NCBI GenBank assembly: GCA_002702065.1
Contig: NZXX01000011.1
Span: forward strand, 1 to 64,000
DNA from: Anaerolineaceae bacterium
GTDB taxonomy: Bacteria; Chloroflexota; Anaerolineae; Aggregatilineales; Phototrophicaceae
DNA length: 64,000 nt
Direction: 5' to 3'
Shown here: positions 23,244 to 31,567 of the stretch, in pieces
How positions within the stretch are numbered: the first letter of the stretch is position 1
Layout: each line of letters opens with the position of its first letter
The notes under the pieces: model-generated
Databases searched by the model: none
The model's input: only the letters and a program-made list of their open reading frames with translations
Told to the model about the DNA's origin: nothing
Position numbers and translations under genes: made by a program

Positions 23244-24640
23244 TGGTCACTGATTTTCTGCGGAAGGTTCCACTGTTCGAGAATATGACCGAAAACGACA
23301 TCGGTCGTATTTGTGGCATTGCGCAGGAGGTGCACCTGAAAACCGGCGAATGCCTGTTTGAAGAAGGCAGCCCCGGCGACAAAGCCTATGTGATTCGCGA
23401 AGGTCATATGGAGGTGCTCAAAATCTCCAATGGTCGCGAGGTGCTGCTGGCGGTGCGTGGCCCGGGCGAAGTGATCGGCGAGATGTCGCTGCTGGAAGAT
23501 TTGCCGCGCATGGCGAGTGTGCGTGCCCGCAGCGACAGTACCCTGGTGGTCATCAGCCAGCAGCAGTTCAACCAGATTCTGGAAACCAGCCCATCCGCGA
23601 TGCGGGCGCTGCTGGATACGGTGCTTCAACGGCGGCGGGATAATTACATCCTGATGCGCCAGAGCGAGAAGATGGCGCAGTTAGGCACACTGGTGGCCGG
23701 GGTCGCCCACGAACTGAACAACCCGGCGGCGGCGGTGCAGCGCGGCACCGAGCAGTTGCAGATGACGGTCACGCAGCTGGGCGAGTCCTATCTCGAACTA
23801 TATGAGCTGGGCTTTGATGCCAAGCAGATCGCGGCGTTGGAGGCACTGGCACGAAAAGCACCGGAACGCCTCGCCACCGCCCCCCGGCTCGACACGCTGG
23901 CGCGCAATGATCGCCAGTCTGAGCTGGAAACGTGGCTGGAGGCGCAGGGGGTTGCCAATGCCTGGAATTACACGGCCACACTCGCAAATATGGGTTATGA
24001 CATCGCCGAACTGGAAAAGCTGGCGGCGCAATTTGGAAACCAGAATCTGGAAGTGCTGGTGCGCTGGTACGACTCGGTTGCCACCAGTCAGTATCTGCTC
24101 ACGGAGATACGCAACAGTGCTGAACAACTTTCGGGCATTGTCAAAGCGCTGAAGTCCTATTCGTTCCTGGGGCAGGGGCCTGTCCAGAATATCGACGTGC
24201 ACGAAAGCCTGCAAACCACCCTGACAATTTTGCATCACAAGCTGCGTGGCATCGATGTGCGGCGTGAATTTGACCTGACTCTGCCGCGCATCGAAGCGTA
24301 TGGCAGCGAGTTGAATCAGGTGTGGACGAATATCATCGACAACGCCATAGATGCCCTGGAGGACACCGAAGCCCGCGCGATTACCCTGCGCACCCGGCGC
24401 GAAGGGGACTGGATCATCGTCGAAATTGAGGACAACGGCACGGGTATCGCACCAGAGGTTTTACCGCGCATCTTCGAAACGTTCTTCACCACCAAGGAAC
24501 CGGGCAAGGGCACCGGGCTGGGGTTGGACATCAGCTACAAGATCGTGGTGCTCCAGCATCGCGGCGATATTCGCGTGACATCCGAACCCGGCAAGACGGT
24601 TTTCGCGGTCTGGCTGCCGGTCAGCGTGAACAAGGGCTAA
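23243..24640 (+). CDS. Histidine kinase with N-terminal cyclic-nucleotide-binding domain
   Basis: Cytoplasmic sensor kinase of 465 residues. Residues 1-120 form a cNMP-binding domain with a phosphate-binding-cassette-like GEVIGEMSLLEDLPRMASVRA. The dimerisation helix carries GTLVAGVAHELNNPAAAV with phospho-accepting H156. An unusually long linker (about 165-300) separates it from the ATPase domain, which shows WTNIIDNAIDAL (N box), EDNGTGI (G1), TTKEPGKGTGLGL (F/G2). The start shares one base with the preceding stop, so the receiver of the upstream fusion is the probable phosphoryl target. The ligand may be cAMP, c-di-GMP-like or none. No membrane segment is present. Confidence 0.88.
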   Translation: MVTDFLRKVPLFENMTENDIGRICGIAQEVHLKTGECLFEEGSPGDKAYVIREGHMEVLKISNGREVLLAVRGPGEVIGEMSLLEDLPRMASVRARSDSTLVVISQQQFNQILETSPSAMRALLDTVLQRRRDNYILMRQSEKMAQLGTLVAGVAHELNNPAAAVQRGTEQLQMTVTQLGESYLELYELGFDAKQIAALEALARKAPERLATAPRLDTLARNDRQSELETWLEAQGVANAWNYTATLANMGYDIAELEKLAAQFGNQNLEVLVRWYDSVATSQYLLTEIRNSAEQLSGIVKALKSYSFLGQGPVQNIDVHESLQTTLTILHHKLRGIDVRREFDLTLPRIEAYGSELNQVWTNIIDNAIDALEDTEARAITLRTRREGDWIIVEIEDNGTGIAPEVLPRIFETFFTTKEPGKGTGLGLDISYKIVVLQHRGDIRVTSEPGKTVFAVWLPVSVNKG

Positions 24641-24647
24641 TGCCCGG

Positions 24648-25607
24648 TCAGTAAGGATAATCGGCCAGCATGGTGCGCCGTCTGCCGGATGGCCGTGCGT
24701 AGTTCTGGGTGGTATCTGTGCTGGCATGACCAGCGAGGCTGGCTGTGGTCGTCAGGTCGACACCTTGCTGTAACATACCCTCGATGAAGGTGCGCCGCAG
24801 GTCATGGGGCGAGAAGGGTTTGATCCCGGCCTGCCGCGCGCGTTTTTGCAGCATGTCATAGATGCTCTGGACATTCATTGGTCGGTCTGTGAGATGCCCG
24901 CCCTTCAAGATAGGCACGAACAAGGGCCCCGCTGTACGCTGCGTCTGTTCGATGCAGTCGAGCAAAGCCTGCAACGCCCCGCCTTCGACCACCAGGCTGC
25001 GTGCTTCGCCTTTGGCGGATTGAATGCGCAGTTGGTTGGTGAAGGGGTCAAAGTCTTCGATCACGAGCGCCACCAGTTCGGACCGGCGCAGCCCACAGGT
25101 ATAAAACAATCCGATAATGGCGGCATCTCTGGCTCTGGCAGGGGATTCATCCGCTTTGCAAGCCTGCACCAGTGCCATGATTTCGGCGGGTGTCACGGCG
25201 CGCCCGTTGGCTGATTTGGCCGTTGGAATACGGGCGACATCAATGGCTGCGCGGTACGCGGTGTCGTCGATCTGGCCGAGGTTCCAGGCGGTTTTCAGCA
25301 CGCCGCGCAGGGCGCTGAGTGTGCGATTGGCGGTGGCAGGGCGATATTGTGCCGCCAGCTGGCTGCGGATGTAGACGCTGTGAGGCCGCCGGATGGCGCT
25401 CCAGTTGATCAGCATGAAGTCGGCGTCGGTGGCATCGACCCCGCCCAGGATGCTGACGATGGTACGCAGGCTCTGGGCCATGACCCGGCGCGACCGCTCT
25501 GAACCGAGGCCAAACAGATAAATAACCGCCGGGTGCTGGTCGAACGCAGGAACGTGGGTGGCGATGAGTTCGGGGAAGGGGACAGACGTTGTATCTGGAT
25601 CAGACAT
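24648..25607 (-). CDS. Tyrosine recombinase / phage-type integrase
   Basis: Site-specific recombinase of 319 residues. The catalytic domain has all expected residues: R174 in CGLRRSE, K200, H268-x-x-R271 in SPHDLRRTF, H294 in LAGHAS and the nucleophile Y303 in QNYARPS. The N-terminal SAM-like core-binding region spans about 15-120. It resembles integrases of mobile elements more than XerC/D, which have stricter C-terminal motifs. ATG 25607 is preferred (GGAG, 7 nt spacing); the frame continues to 25862 in non-homologous, low-quality sequence. It converges on the kinase operon with 7 bp between stops. No attachment sites were recognised around it. Confidence 0.87.
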   Translation of the reverse strand: MSDPDTTSVPFPELIATHVPAFDQHPAVIYLFGLGSERSRRVMAQSLRTIVSILGGVDATDADFMLINWSAIRRPHSVYIRSQLAAQYRPATANRTLSALRGVLKTAWNLGQIDDTAYRAAIDVARIPTAKSANGRAVTPAEIMALVQACKADESPARARDAAIIGLFYTCGLRRSELVALVIEDFDPFTNQLRIQSAKGEARSLVVEGGALQALLDCIEQTQRTAGPLFVPILKGGHLTDRPMNVQSIYDMLQKRARQAGIKPFSPHDLRRTFIEGMLQQGVDLTTTASLAGHASTDTTQNYARPSGRRRTMLADYPY

Positions 25608-25722
25608 GATCAGTCTCCAGCCATTTGTCTGCTTTCCATTGTACCGATGTTCCCGGATTTGCATAGTCAAACCACAGCCGGAAAACGACCTGCGGTATAA
25701 TAGTGTCAAGTGACGAGAGGGA

Positions 25723-26283
25723 ATGGCCATGGCCCTGCAACGCCAGCGAGTGACCGCCGAACAATTCGATGACTTTATCCAGCAGCCTGATCTGGGTGAT
25801 CGGGTGTTTGAATTTGTGGGTGGGGAAATTATCGAGATGCCCAGTAATCCGTATTCATCCAAGATCAGCCAGATGATTGCCGGTGAGATTTACATCTTCC
25901 TCAAGGGCAAGAAGCTCGGCCATCTGACGGGCGAGGCGGGCCTGTATCGCGTCGGTGGTGAACGTTACGCGCCGGATGTGGGTTACATCAGCCGCGACAA
26001 ACAGGCGGAACTGGCGCATTCTGGTCCTAACCCGAACCCGCCTGATCTGGCGGTGGAGGTCATTTCCGATGAAGGCTCCGTGACGGAAATCGACCAGTTG
26101 ATGCTGAAGGTCAGCAATTACGTTGCCGCCGGGACGGCCGTCTGGGTGGTGTACCCGCAAACCAAAGCCGTTCGCGTGCATGTGCCAGGCCAACCGGTGC
26201 AGATCATTGGCCTTGATGGCACCTTGGATGGTGGCACGGCGCTGCCCGGTTTTGTGCTGCCGCTGCGCGATATATTTGAGTAA
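25723..26283 (+). CDS. Uma2-family endonuclease-like protein (DUF820)
   Basis: Restriction-endonuclease-fold protein of 186 residues. The PD-(D/E)xK-type core is visible as RVFEFVGGEIIEMP near residue 28, YAPDVGYIS near 88, and PDLAVEVISDEGS near 107 with the downstream lysine and tyrosine helix KVSNYVAAGTAVWVVYP. These proteins are very abundant in Chloroflexota and cyanobacteria; their role is unsettled. GAGAGG lies upstream of two adjacent in-frame ATGs (25723-25731), either of which could be used. It is divergent from the recombinase. Confidence 0.85.
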   Translation: MAMALQRQRVTAEQFDDFIQQPDLGDRVFEFVGGEIIEMPSNPYSSKISQMIAGEIYIFLKGKKLGHLTGEAGLYRVGGERYAPDVGYISRDKQAELAHSGPNPNPPDLAVEVISDEGSVTEIDQLMLKVSNYVAAGTAVWVVYPQTKAVRVHVPGQPVQIIGLDGTLDGGTALPGFVLPLRDIFE

Positions 26284-26296
26284 ACGAAGCGGTGGT

Positions 26297-26331
26297 TAGC
26301 ATTTTAGCTAAATAGCTGTCAGCCGCTAAAA
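26297..26331. terminator. Bidirectional hairpin built on an octamer-period TAGC array
   Basis: TTTTAGC (26302-26308) pairs with GCTAAAA (26325-26331) between two convergent genes, which could terminate both. The same bases show TAGC at 26297, 26305 and 26313, an 8-bp period like the array at 11052. Confidence 0.45.
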
Positions 26332-27324
26332 GTAGTAACCGTAGTACGACATCTCCGATACCACACTGCACACATAGACCAGCGCCATAATGATGCCGAA
26401 AATAAGCAGGCCGATTCCCTGATTGCGTTTGGCCGGGGTGCGCATGCCGATTACGCCGGCCACAATGCCAATCAACGGAATAATGAATGTCCCGACCGCC
26501 AGCGCGATCATGATAACCGTGCTCCACGCTTCATCGTCACCGGGCTTCGGTTCCGGTTTGTGGACTTGCACGGTATGGCGCTGCTGTTGTGCGGGCGCGG
26601 GATTGGGCGGCGGTGTACTGGTTGCCACCTGCTGCGGCGGCGAATGCGGAATCGAACGCGGGGGGCGGCTGGGGGCACCGGCGTTTTCCAGCAGTTCGTC
26701 AATTTCCTCGCCAATGCGGGCGAACAGATCATCCCGTTTGCGCAGCTGGCGCATCAGCGTGATCGCATCAGCGGCGGTATCTTCGTCGCGCAGATACTCT
26801 TTCAGCTTGAACACGAGCGACGCCTGTTCTTCAAAGCTGAGTGTGCCGGCGGTGTCGATCTGGTCCTTGAGGTTGCCAATGTACGAAATCGGCACCGGGG
26901 GCGGTGGGGGCAATGGGTCGGGCAGGGGTTGAGTCGGCGGCAGCTTGTTGAGCGCGTTCATCAACTGAAAAGCCGACTGCTTGTCGTCGCCGCGATAATC
27001 GACAAACTGAATGGTCGTCAGGGCGGGTGGCAGCAGGTTGACGGAGACACCCTCGGTCAGCAGCACGGGCAGGATATTCTTGTTCAACTCGTGCGCATAG
27101 GTATATTCCAGTTTGCAGGGGTGCGAATCCATCGCATCGGGTGTGAGCGCGAAGACGAATAATTCGCACTGCCGAATCTGCTCCAGAATCTGATCCCACC
27201 ATGCCTGACCGCCGGTCAGTTTATGGTCGAACCACACCTGATTCCCCGCCGTTTCCAGATCTTGCGACAGGGCGCGCACCTGATCGCGGCTTTTGCTGCT
27301 GTAACTGACAAATACCCGTGCCAT
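26326..27324 (-). CDS. TIR-domain protein with C-terminal membrane anchor
   Basis: Residues 1-135 are a TIR domain: box 1 ARVFVSYSSKSRD, a DLETAGNQVWFDHKLTGGQAWWDQI block, and MDSHPCKLEYTYA where E73 matches the catalytic glutamate of NAD-cleaving bacterial TIR proteins. A coiled region (165-225) and a Pro-rich linker follow. Two membrane segments lie at the C-terminus (TVIMIALAVGTFIIPLIGIVAGVIGM and GIGLLIFGIIMALVYVCSVV). The layout is that of a membrane-tethered TIR, possibly a defence effector or signalling protein. No partner defence gene (Thoeris ThsA, CBASS, SEFIR) is adjacent, although a recombinase and a Uma2 protein are close. Confidence 0.83.
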   Translation of the reverse strand: MARVFVSYSSKSRDQVRALSQDLETAGNQVWFDHKLTGGQAWWDQILEQIRQCELFVFALTPDAMDSHPCKLEYTYAHELNKNILPVLLTEGVSVNLLPPALTTIQFVDYRGDDKQSAFQLMNALNKLPPTQPLPDPLPPPPPVPISYIGNLKDQIDTAGTLSFEEQASLVFKLKEYLRDEDTAADAITLMRQLRKRDDLFARIGEEIDELLENAGAPSRPPRSIPHSPPQQVATSTPPPNPAPAQQQRHTVQVHKPEPKPGDDEAWSTVIMIALAVGTFIIPLIGIVAGVIGMRTPAKRNQGIGLLIFGIIMALVYVCSVVSEMSYYGYYF

Positions 27325-27421
27325 GAAGGCCCCCTAACTGCTCCAAACCTGTGCCGGATGGTGATGGCTGTTTGTTACGATGTGTCTATCACCTATCCTG
27401 CATCTATAGATTATCAGAACC

Positions 27422-28621
27422 CTAAAAATTGCGCACCCGCACGCGGCGTCCCTGCTTGACCACGAGCATTCCCTCGTCGTCGCCTTCCAGCAGCCAATCA
27501 TCCTGATCAATGAGGTTTACCCAGAAATCGCCGCGTTGTTTCAGGCCAGGCAGTCTGTCGCGTTCGGCCTGCCGGTCGTGCGATTGTTTGCGCAGTTTTG
27601 CCAGCTCGCGGATCAGGTCTTCCTCCCGTCTGCCATTTTCGATCAGGCGGCTGCGGGGTGGCACGCCAATCGCCCGTTCTGCCGCGCCCAGAAAACCGTG
27701 ACGCGGGCCGAAGTTGATGCCCATATCGAAGACCAGTGCCTGTCCCAGCGGTGTCCGGATGCCGCGTGGCTGGACACTGAGATTCTGCACGACGTTCCAG
27801 TAGAGTTCGGTGGCGGTTTCATCCTGGGCAAGTTGCATCTCCGGTTCGCGCGAGGCGGCAATCAGCAGCTCGCGCAGGCGCATGTCGTGGCGCAGGCCGG
27901 GGTCATGATTCTGGGTGCGGTCCAGATAGGCGGCGCGTAAATCTGCGGCGATCTGGCTGCGGGATCGCTCGATGTATTTGCGCATCACCGTGACCAGGCC
28001 GCTGCCTGCCAGTGTGAACTGGAAGCGTCCGTAGCTGACGATACCGGCGTCATGATTCTGGTAGGCGTCGTAGCCGCTGCCCTCGAAGCCTTCCGTGATA
28101 TTGAAGGCCGCCAAACGCACCCGTTCAGAATCTTCCAGCGGGGTGGGGGCAGGGGCAGGCACATCCGGCGCTGCGGGGGCAGGTCCGGCAGGGGTAGGCG
28201 AAGGCACGGGGCCGGGTGTCGGCGCTGGGGCAGGGGCCGGTGTGGGCGCGGGAACCGCCGCCAGCGGATTGATGACTTCCTCGCCGGGGGCGATAACGTC
28301 GCGGCGGGTGAGGGCGAAGGCAAAGGTGCTCTCGTTGATGACATCATAGCCAAAGCGGACGCCATCCCCCTGTACCGCCAGCAGATCATCGCGCACCCAG
28401 GCCCGCTGGTTATCCGGGAATGCAAGCTGGAACCATTGATAGACCTTGTCCTGAAAGCGCGTGTTATTTTCGTCTGGCTGAACATCCAGCACGGCCAGGC
28501 CTGCTGCGCCGACCGCCGCCTTGAGGGGGACATCATAACTGGTGGATGGGCCGGTGCGCGTGTTGACCTCGATGATGGATGGGTTATGTGGCAAACCACG
28601 AATACTGGCAGTAAATGGCAT
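27422..28621 (-). CDS. SH3-like and chitosanase/lysozyme-like two-domain protein
   Basis: A 399-residue protein. Residues 1-95 look like a bacterial SH3 domain (NTRTGPSTSYDVPL, WVRDDLLAV). A Pro/Ala-rich linker of about 45 residues (repeated PAPTP) follows. Residues 165-370 resemble the GH46 chitosanase or related lysozyme-like fold: ITEGFEGSGYDAYQNHDAGIVSYGRFQFTLAGSGL, with the first Glu (TEG) a candidate acid and a later Asp/Thr block QALVFDMGINFGPRHG. No signal peptide is visible at the chosen ATG. It may be a cell-wall or phage-endolysin-type hydrolase. Family assignment is tentative. Confidence 0.6.
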   Translation of the reverse strand: MPFTASIRGLPHNPSIIEVNTRTGPSTSYDVPLKAAVGAAGLAVLDVQPDENNTRFQDKVYQWFQLAFPDNQRAWVRDDLLAVQGDGVRFGYDVINESTFAFALTRRDVIAPGEEVINPLAAVPAPTPAPAPAPTPGPVPSPTPAGPAPAAPDVPAPAPTPLEDSERVRLAAFNITEGFEGSGYDAYQNHDAGIVSYGRFQFTLAGSGLVTVMRKYIERSRSQIAADLRAAYLDRTQNHDPGLRHDMRLRELLIAASREPEMQLAQDETATELYWNVVQNLSVQPRGIRTPLGQALVFDMGINFGPRHGFLGAAERAIGVPPRSRLIENGRREEDLIRELAKLRKQSHDRQAERDRLPGLKQRGDFWVNLIDQDDWLLEGDDEGMLVVKQGRRVRVRNF

Positions 28622-28830
28622 AATTTCCCCCCGGATATAAGTTCGCGATGTTCTGTTTTCAGCGGGTGCAGCCGGATGTCGATCTGTCTTTTCTGATCAA
28701 CGGCCAACTGAAAACGTAAGGTGATTTCATGATACATCAATTTCTCGGCGATTTCTCGGCGTTCATGCTGTATTGTGGCATGGTAGCGGTAATCCATGTC
28801 TGTTCAGGCTTTCAGTGGGGACTAAGGACC

Positions 28831-29274
28831 ATGACAGCTTTAAATAATTTTGATCGTTTATTGCGTCAGGAACTGGTGCACCGGGTGGTTGATCCGCTGC
28901 TGCGCCGCTGCCGCACGCTGCTCGAATTCAACCGGGTGATGCGCAACGGCAGGTTTAGCGGGCAGCACGAACGCGGCATGCAGATGATCGCGGTCGATCA
29001 GATCATCGGCACGGTTGGGCGTGGGGCGGACTTTGACCGGCAGTTTCGCCCGCGCCGCCGTAACATGGAGCATCGCTGGATGAAAATTCAGGAGATGTTC
29101 GAGCATGACCAGCCGCTGCCTGCGGTGGAAGTGTACAAGGTGGACGATGCCTATTTCGTCAGTGACGGCCATCATCGCGTTTCGGTGGCACGGGCCAATG
29201 GGGCGGCCTATATCGACGCGCACGTGATCGAGATTGATGTAGACGAACCGCTACCCGCCTGCGATACGCCCTGA
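28831..29274 (+). CDS. ParB-N-like (sulfiredoxin-fold) small protein
   Basis: Encodes 147 residues. The C-terminal half reads PLPAVEVYKVDDAYFVSDGHHRVSVARANGAAYIDAHVIEI, matching the ParB/sulfiredoxin N-terminal fold in which the GHHR motif binds nucleotide (GERR or GxHR in relatives). The N-terminal half is basic and helical. It lacks the helix-turn-helix and C-terminal domains of real partition proteins. AAGGA precedes ATG 28831; the frame opens at 28729. Stand-alone proteins of this type occur in actinobacteria and Chloroflexota with no settled role. It converges on the glycosyltransferase gene with 4 bp between stops. Confidence 0.7.
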   Translation: MTALNNFDRLLRQELVHRVVDPLLRRCRTLLEFNRVMRNGRFSGQHERGMQMIAVDQIIGTVGRGADFDRQFRPRRRNMEHRWMKIQEMFEHDQPLPAVEVYKVDDAYFVSDGHHRVSVARANGAAYIDAHVIEIDVDEPLPACDTP

Positions 29275-29278
29275 TGCC

Positions 29279-31252
29279 TTACTCCGTTGGGATGGTGACA
29301 GGCAGAATAATCGAGTCTGTGCCGTAGTTCGTCAGCAAGCGTTCGCCGGTGCGCCAGTTGTAGAGTCCCAGGCTGACCTGATACTGGCCCGGTTGGAGAT
29401 CGTGTGGCATCACCAGTTCAAACGTGTCGCTGATGAAGATTTCGCCCGGTTCATCCCAGGTGCTGGTGGTGCGCAGGTCGATACGAGACAACGGGCCATC
29501 ATCCTGCGCCAGAATATTGGAGGGGTCGCGCAGGGGTGTCAGGTGCATGAACACGTTGTAGTCGGCATGGGGGGTGGCGGCGGCTTCCCAGTAGAATTGC
29601 ACGCTGACTGAACTGCCGGGTTCCAGCCCGTTGCCTTCGATGTTGCCCCCAATGAGTTCGATGCCGTCCAGAAAGACGATGTCCGTTTCAATTTCCGGTT
29701 CTGATGGCCATAACTGGTAGACCATAACTGCTGCTTCCTCGCCACGCCGCCACGAGCGCCACTGATCTTCCTGGCCGGGCGGGGGGAATTGTTCGAGCAG
29801 GGTCATCTGATTCAGATAAGCCTGACCCGCCGGGGTCGCCCGCATTTCCTCAACACGGGACTGCGCCAGTACCGTGTAGTAAACGCCCTGATCCAGCCAT
29901 GATTCCAGCGGCTGATCCATCAGGTCCGCATCCCAGATAATTTCCCGCGGGAGATAGTTGACACAATTCCAGTCGCGGATAAACGGTCGGTTATCATTGA
30001 CGAGCAGCGTTTCCTGCGGCAGCGTGGTTTCCGTCCATTCCACCAGCGCGGCATAGGTGACCGGCAGGCTGCGATATTGCACCCAATCCCATGCGCCGAT
30101 AACCTGCGGCACCAGCCAGACCTCCGCGAAAACACTGACCGCGACATATTGCAGGGTGGGGCGATTCAGCCGGTCGGCCAGCCAGCGGGCAATGCTCACA
30201 GCAGCCACCGCGATGATGATGGCGAAGACGCCGCTGCTGGACAAAATATTGCGGTCGATGCCATCCAGATGGAAGATGTACATCGCCAGCAGCAGCGCAT
30301 GAAGCAGGCCCAACCCGACGGTGCCGATCCAGCCCAGCCGCTGCCACAGGGCCGCCTGCCGCCAGTAGAGGACGCTGCCGACCACAATCAGAGCTGACCA
30401 CACCAGCAGAGACAGGCCGATCTGCCCCGCCACATTCGTGAAGATATAGCCGACCAGTTCGGTATCGACCAGTTTGGCGAACCCGTCTGACAAAAAGGCG
30501 TTGGTCTCGACATGACCGGACCCGGCCAGTGACCCAACGCCGCCCAGTGTCAGCAGGGCGATGGCGGTCAGGGCGATGGCGATGACCTGAAGAGCCAGCA
30601 CACCCCACCAGCGTTTGCGATTCTGGCGGTCGGCGCGCAGCAGGTTCCACAACGCCGCCCCCACTCCTAGTCCAAGCGCCGGAAACGTGACGTATTTGAA
30701 GATGACCCCGCCCAGCCCGGCAGCCACACTCAACAGGGCGTGACGCGTTCGCCGGTGTTCCAGCGCCAACAGTGCCAGATACAGGGCCAGTACATAGGAC
30801 AGCGCTTCGTAGACCTGCGGGAAGCCAAACTGCGCCTGTGCCAGCACACGCGGGGCGACCAACCATGCCAGCGGCGCCAGCCACCCGGCCAGATCACCCC
30901 CCAGCTTGCGGGCGGTCAGGGCGATCAGAACGGCGGTGATGAGGTTGGCGACAATGCCGGTGATGCGCACATTCTGAATGACCATGCAGGCCTGATCCCA
31001 TGCCGATTGGCCGGTGATGGCTTCGGTAACCAGTTGTGCGCCGTAATTCAGATAGAGGATGCCGGGGGGATAACCGGGCTTCCACAGAGGATCATCCTTG
31101 ATGCCGCGCAGGATGTAGATTTCATCGAGGTTATGGCGTTCGTCGACACTTTCATACAGGGGCAAGCCCGCATCATAGCCGGTTGCCAAAAAAAACAGGC
31201 CAATGCCCACAATCACCAGCAGTCCCATGTGCCAACGCGACAGGTTCCGCAT
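29279..31252 (-). CDS. GT39-like membrane glycosyltransferase
   Basis: A 657-residue integral membrane protein of the dolichyl-/polyprenyl-phosphate sugar mannosyltransferase-like (GT-C) type. After the first membrane helix the loop carries ESVDERHNLDE, the acidic pair expected in the first periplasmic loop of GT-C enzymes. About ten membrane segments follow to residue ~390, then a soluble C-terminal region (about 400-657) that ends in a beta-sandwich-like NAFM-type domain (SVSVQFYWEAAATPHADYNVFMHLTPL). Such proteins transfer sugars from lipid carriers to proteins or envelope glycans outside the membrane. Substrate unknown. Confidence 0.78.
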   Translation of the reverse strand: MRNLSRWHMGLLVIVGIGLFFLATGYDAGLPLYESVDERHNLDEIYILRGIKDDPLWKPGYPPGILYLNYGAQLVTEAITGQSAWDQACMVIQNVRITGIVANLITAVLIALTARKLGGDLAGWLAPLAWLVAPRVLAQAQFGFPQVYEALSYVLALYLALLALEHRRTRHALLSVAAGLGGVIFKYVTFPALGLGVGAALWNLLRADRQNRKRWWGVLALQVIAIALTAIALLTLGGVGSLAGSGHVETNAFLSDGFAKLVDTELVGYIFTNVAGQIGLSLLVWSALIVVGSVLYWRQAALWQRLGWIGTVGLGLLHALLLAMYIFHLDGIDRNILSSSGVFAIIIAVAAVSIARWLADRLNRPTLQYVAVSVFAEVWLVPQVIGAWDWVQYRSLPVTYAALVEWTETTLPQETLLVNDNRPFIRDWNCVNYLPREIIWDADLMDQPLESWLDQGVYYTVLAQSRVEEMRATPAGQAYLNQMTLLEQFPPPGQEDQWRSWRRGEEAAVMVYQLWPSEPEIETDIVFLDGIELIGGNIEGNGLEPGSSVSVQFYWEAAATPHADYNVFMHLTPLRDPSNILAQDDGPLSRIDLRTTSTWDEPGEIFISDTFELVMPHDLQPGQYQVSLGLYNWRTGERLLTNYGTDSIILPVTIPTE

Positions 31253-31289
31253 ACAGTCGTATCCTGAGTTTTGAAATAATCTTAAAAAA

Positions 31290-31406
31290 GTGAATTAGAA
31301 AGAGAGGCTCTATTTAGGAATATCGAATAGCTTATATGATGGGTATACGTGGAATCTGCGTTGGTGGGTGCAAACTTCGCCGGGAAAATGAACCTTTCTA
31401 ATTCAC
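31290..31406. repeat. 13-bp perfect inverted repeat bounding 117 bp
   Basis: GTGAATTAGAAAG (31290-31302) and CTTTCTAATTCAC (31394-31406) are exact inverted copies upstream of the giant protease gene. The interior is AT-rich with no open frame. It could be a miniature element or a regulatory stem; no target-site duplication was seen. The rest of the 31253-31567 gap shows no recognisable promoter. Confidence 0.55.
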
Positions 31407-31567
31407 CTGCTGCTGCATGTCCGCTATTATTATGCCAAAAACAACGTTTCATTGGGTGAGTGTCGTATTAAAATAGGAGATGGCGTCTGTATAACGGGCG
31501 TTAAGTCCTGTGTTGAACCTGCCGCAGCAGTGGCCGGGTACTGTGATAACTTGATGGAGTACAATCT

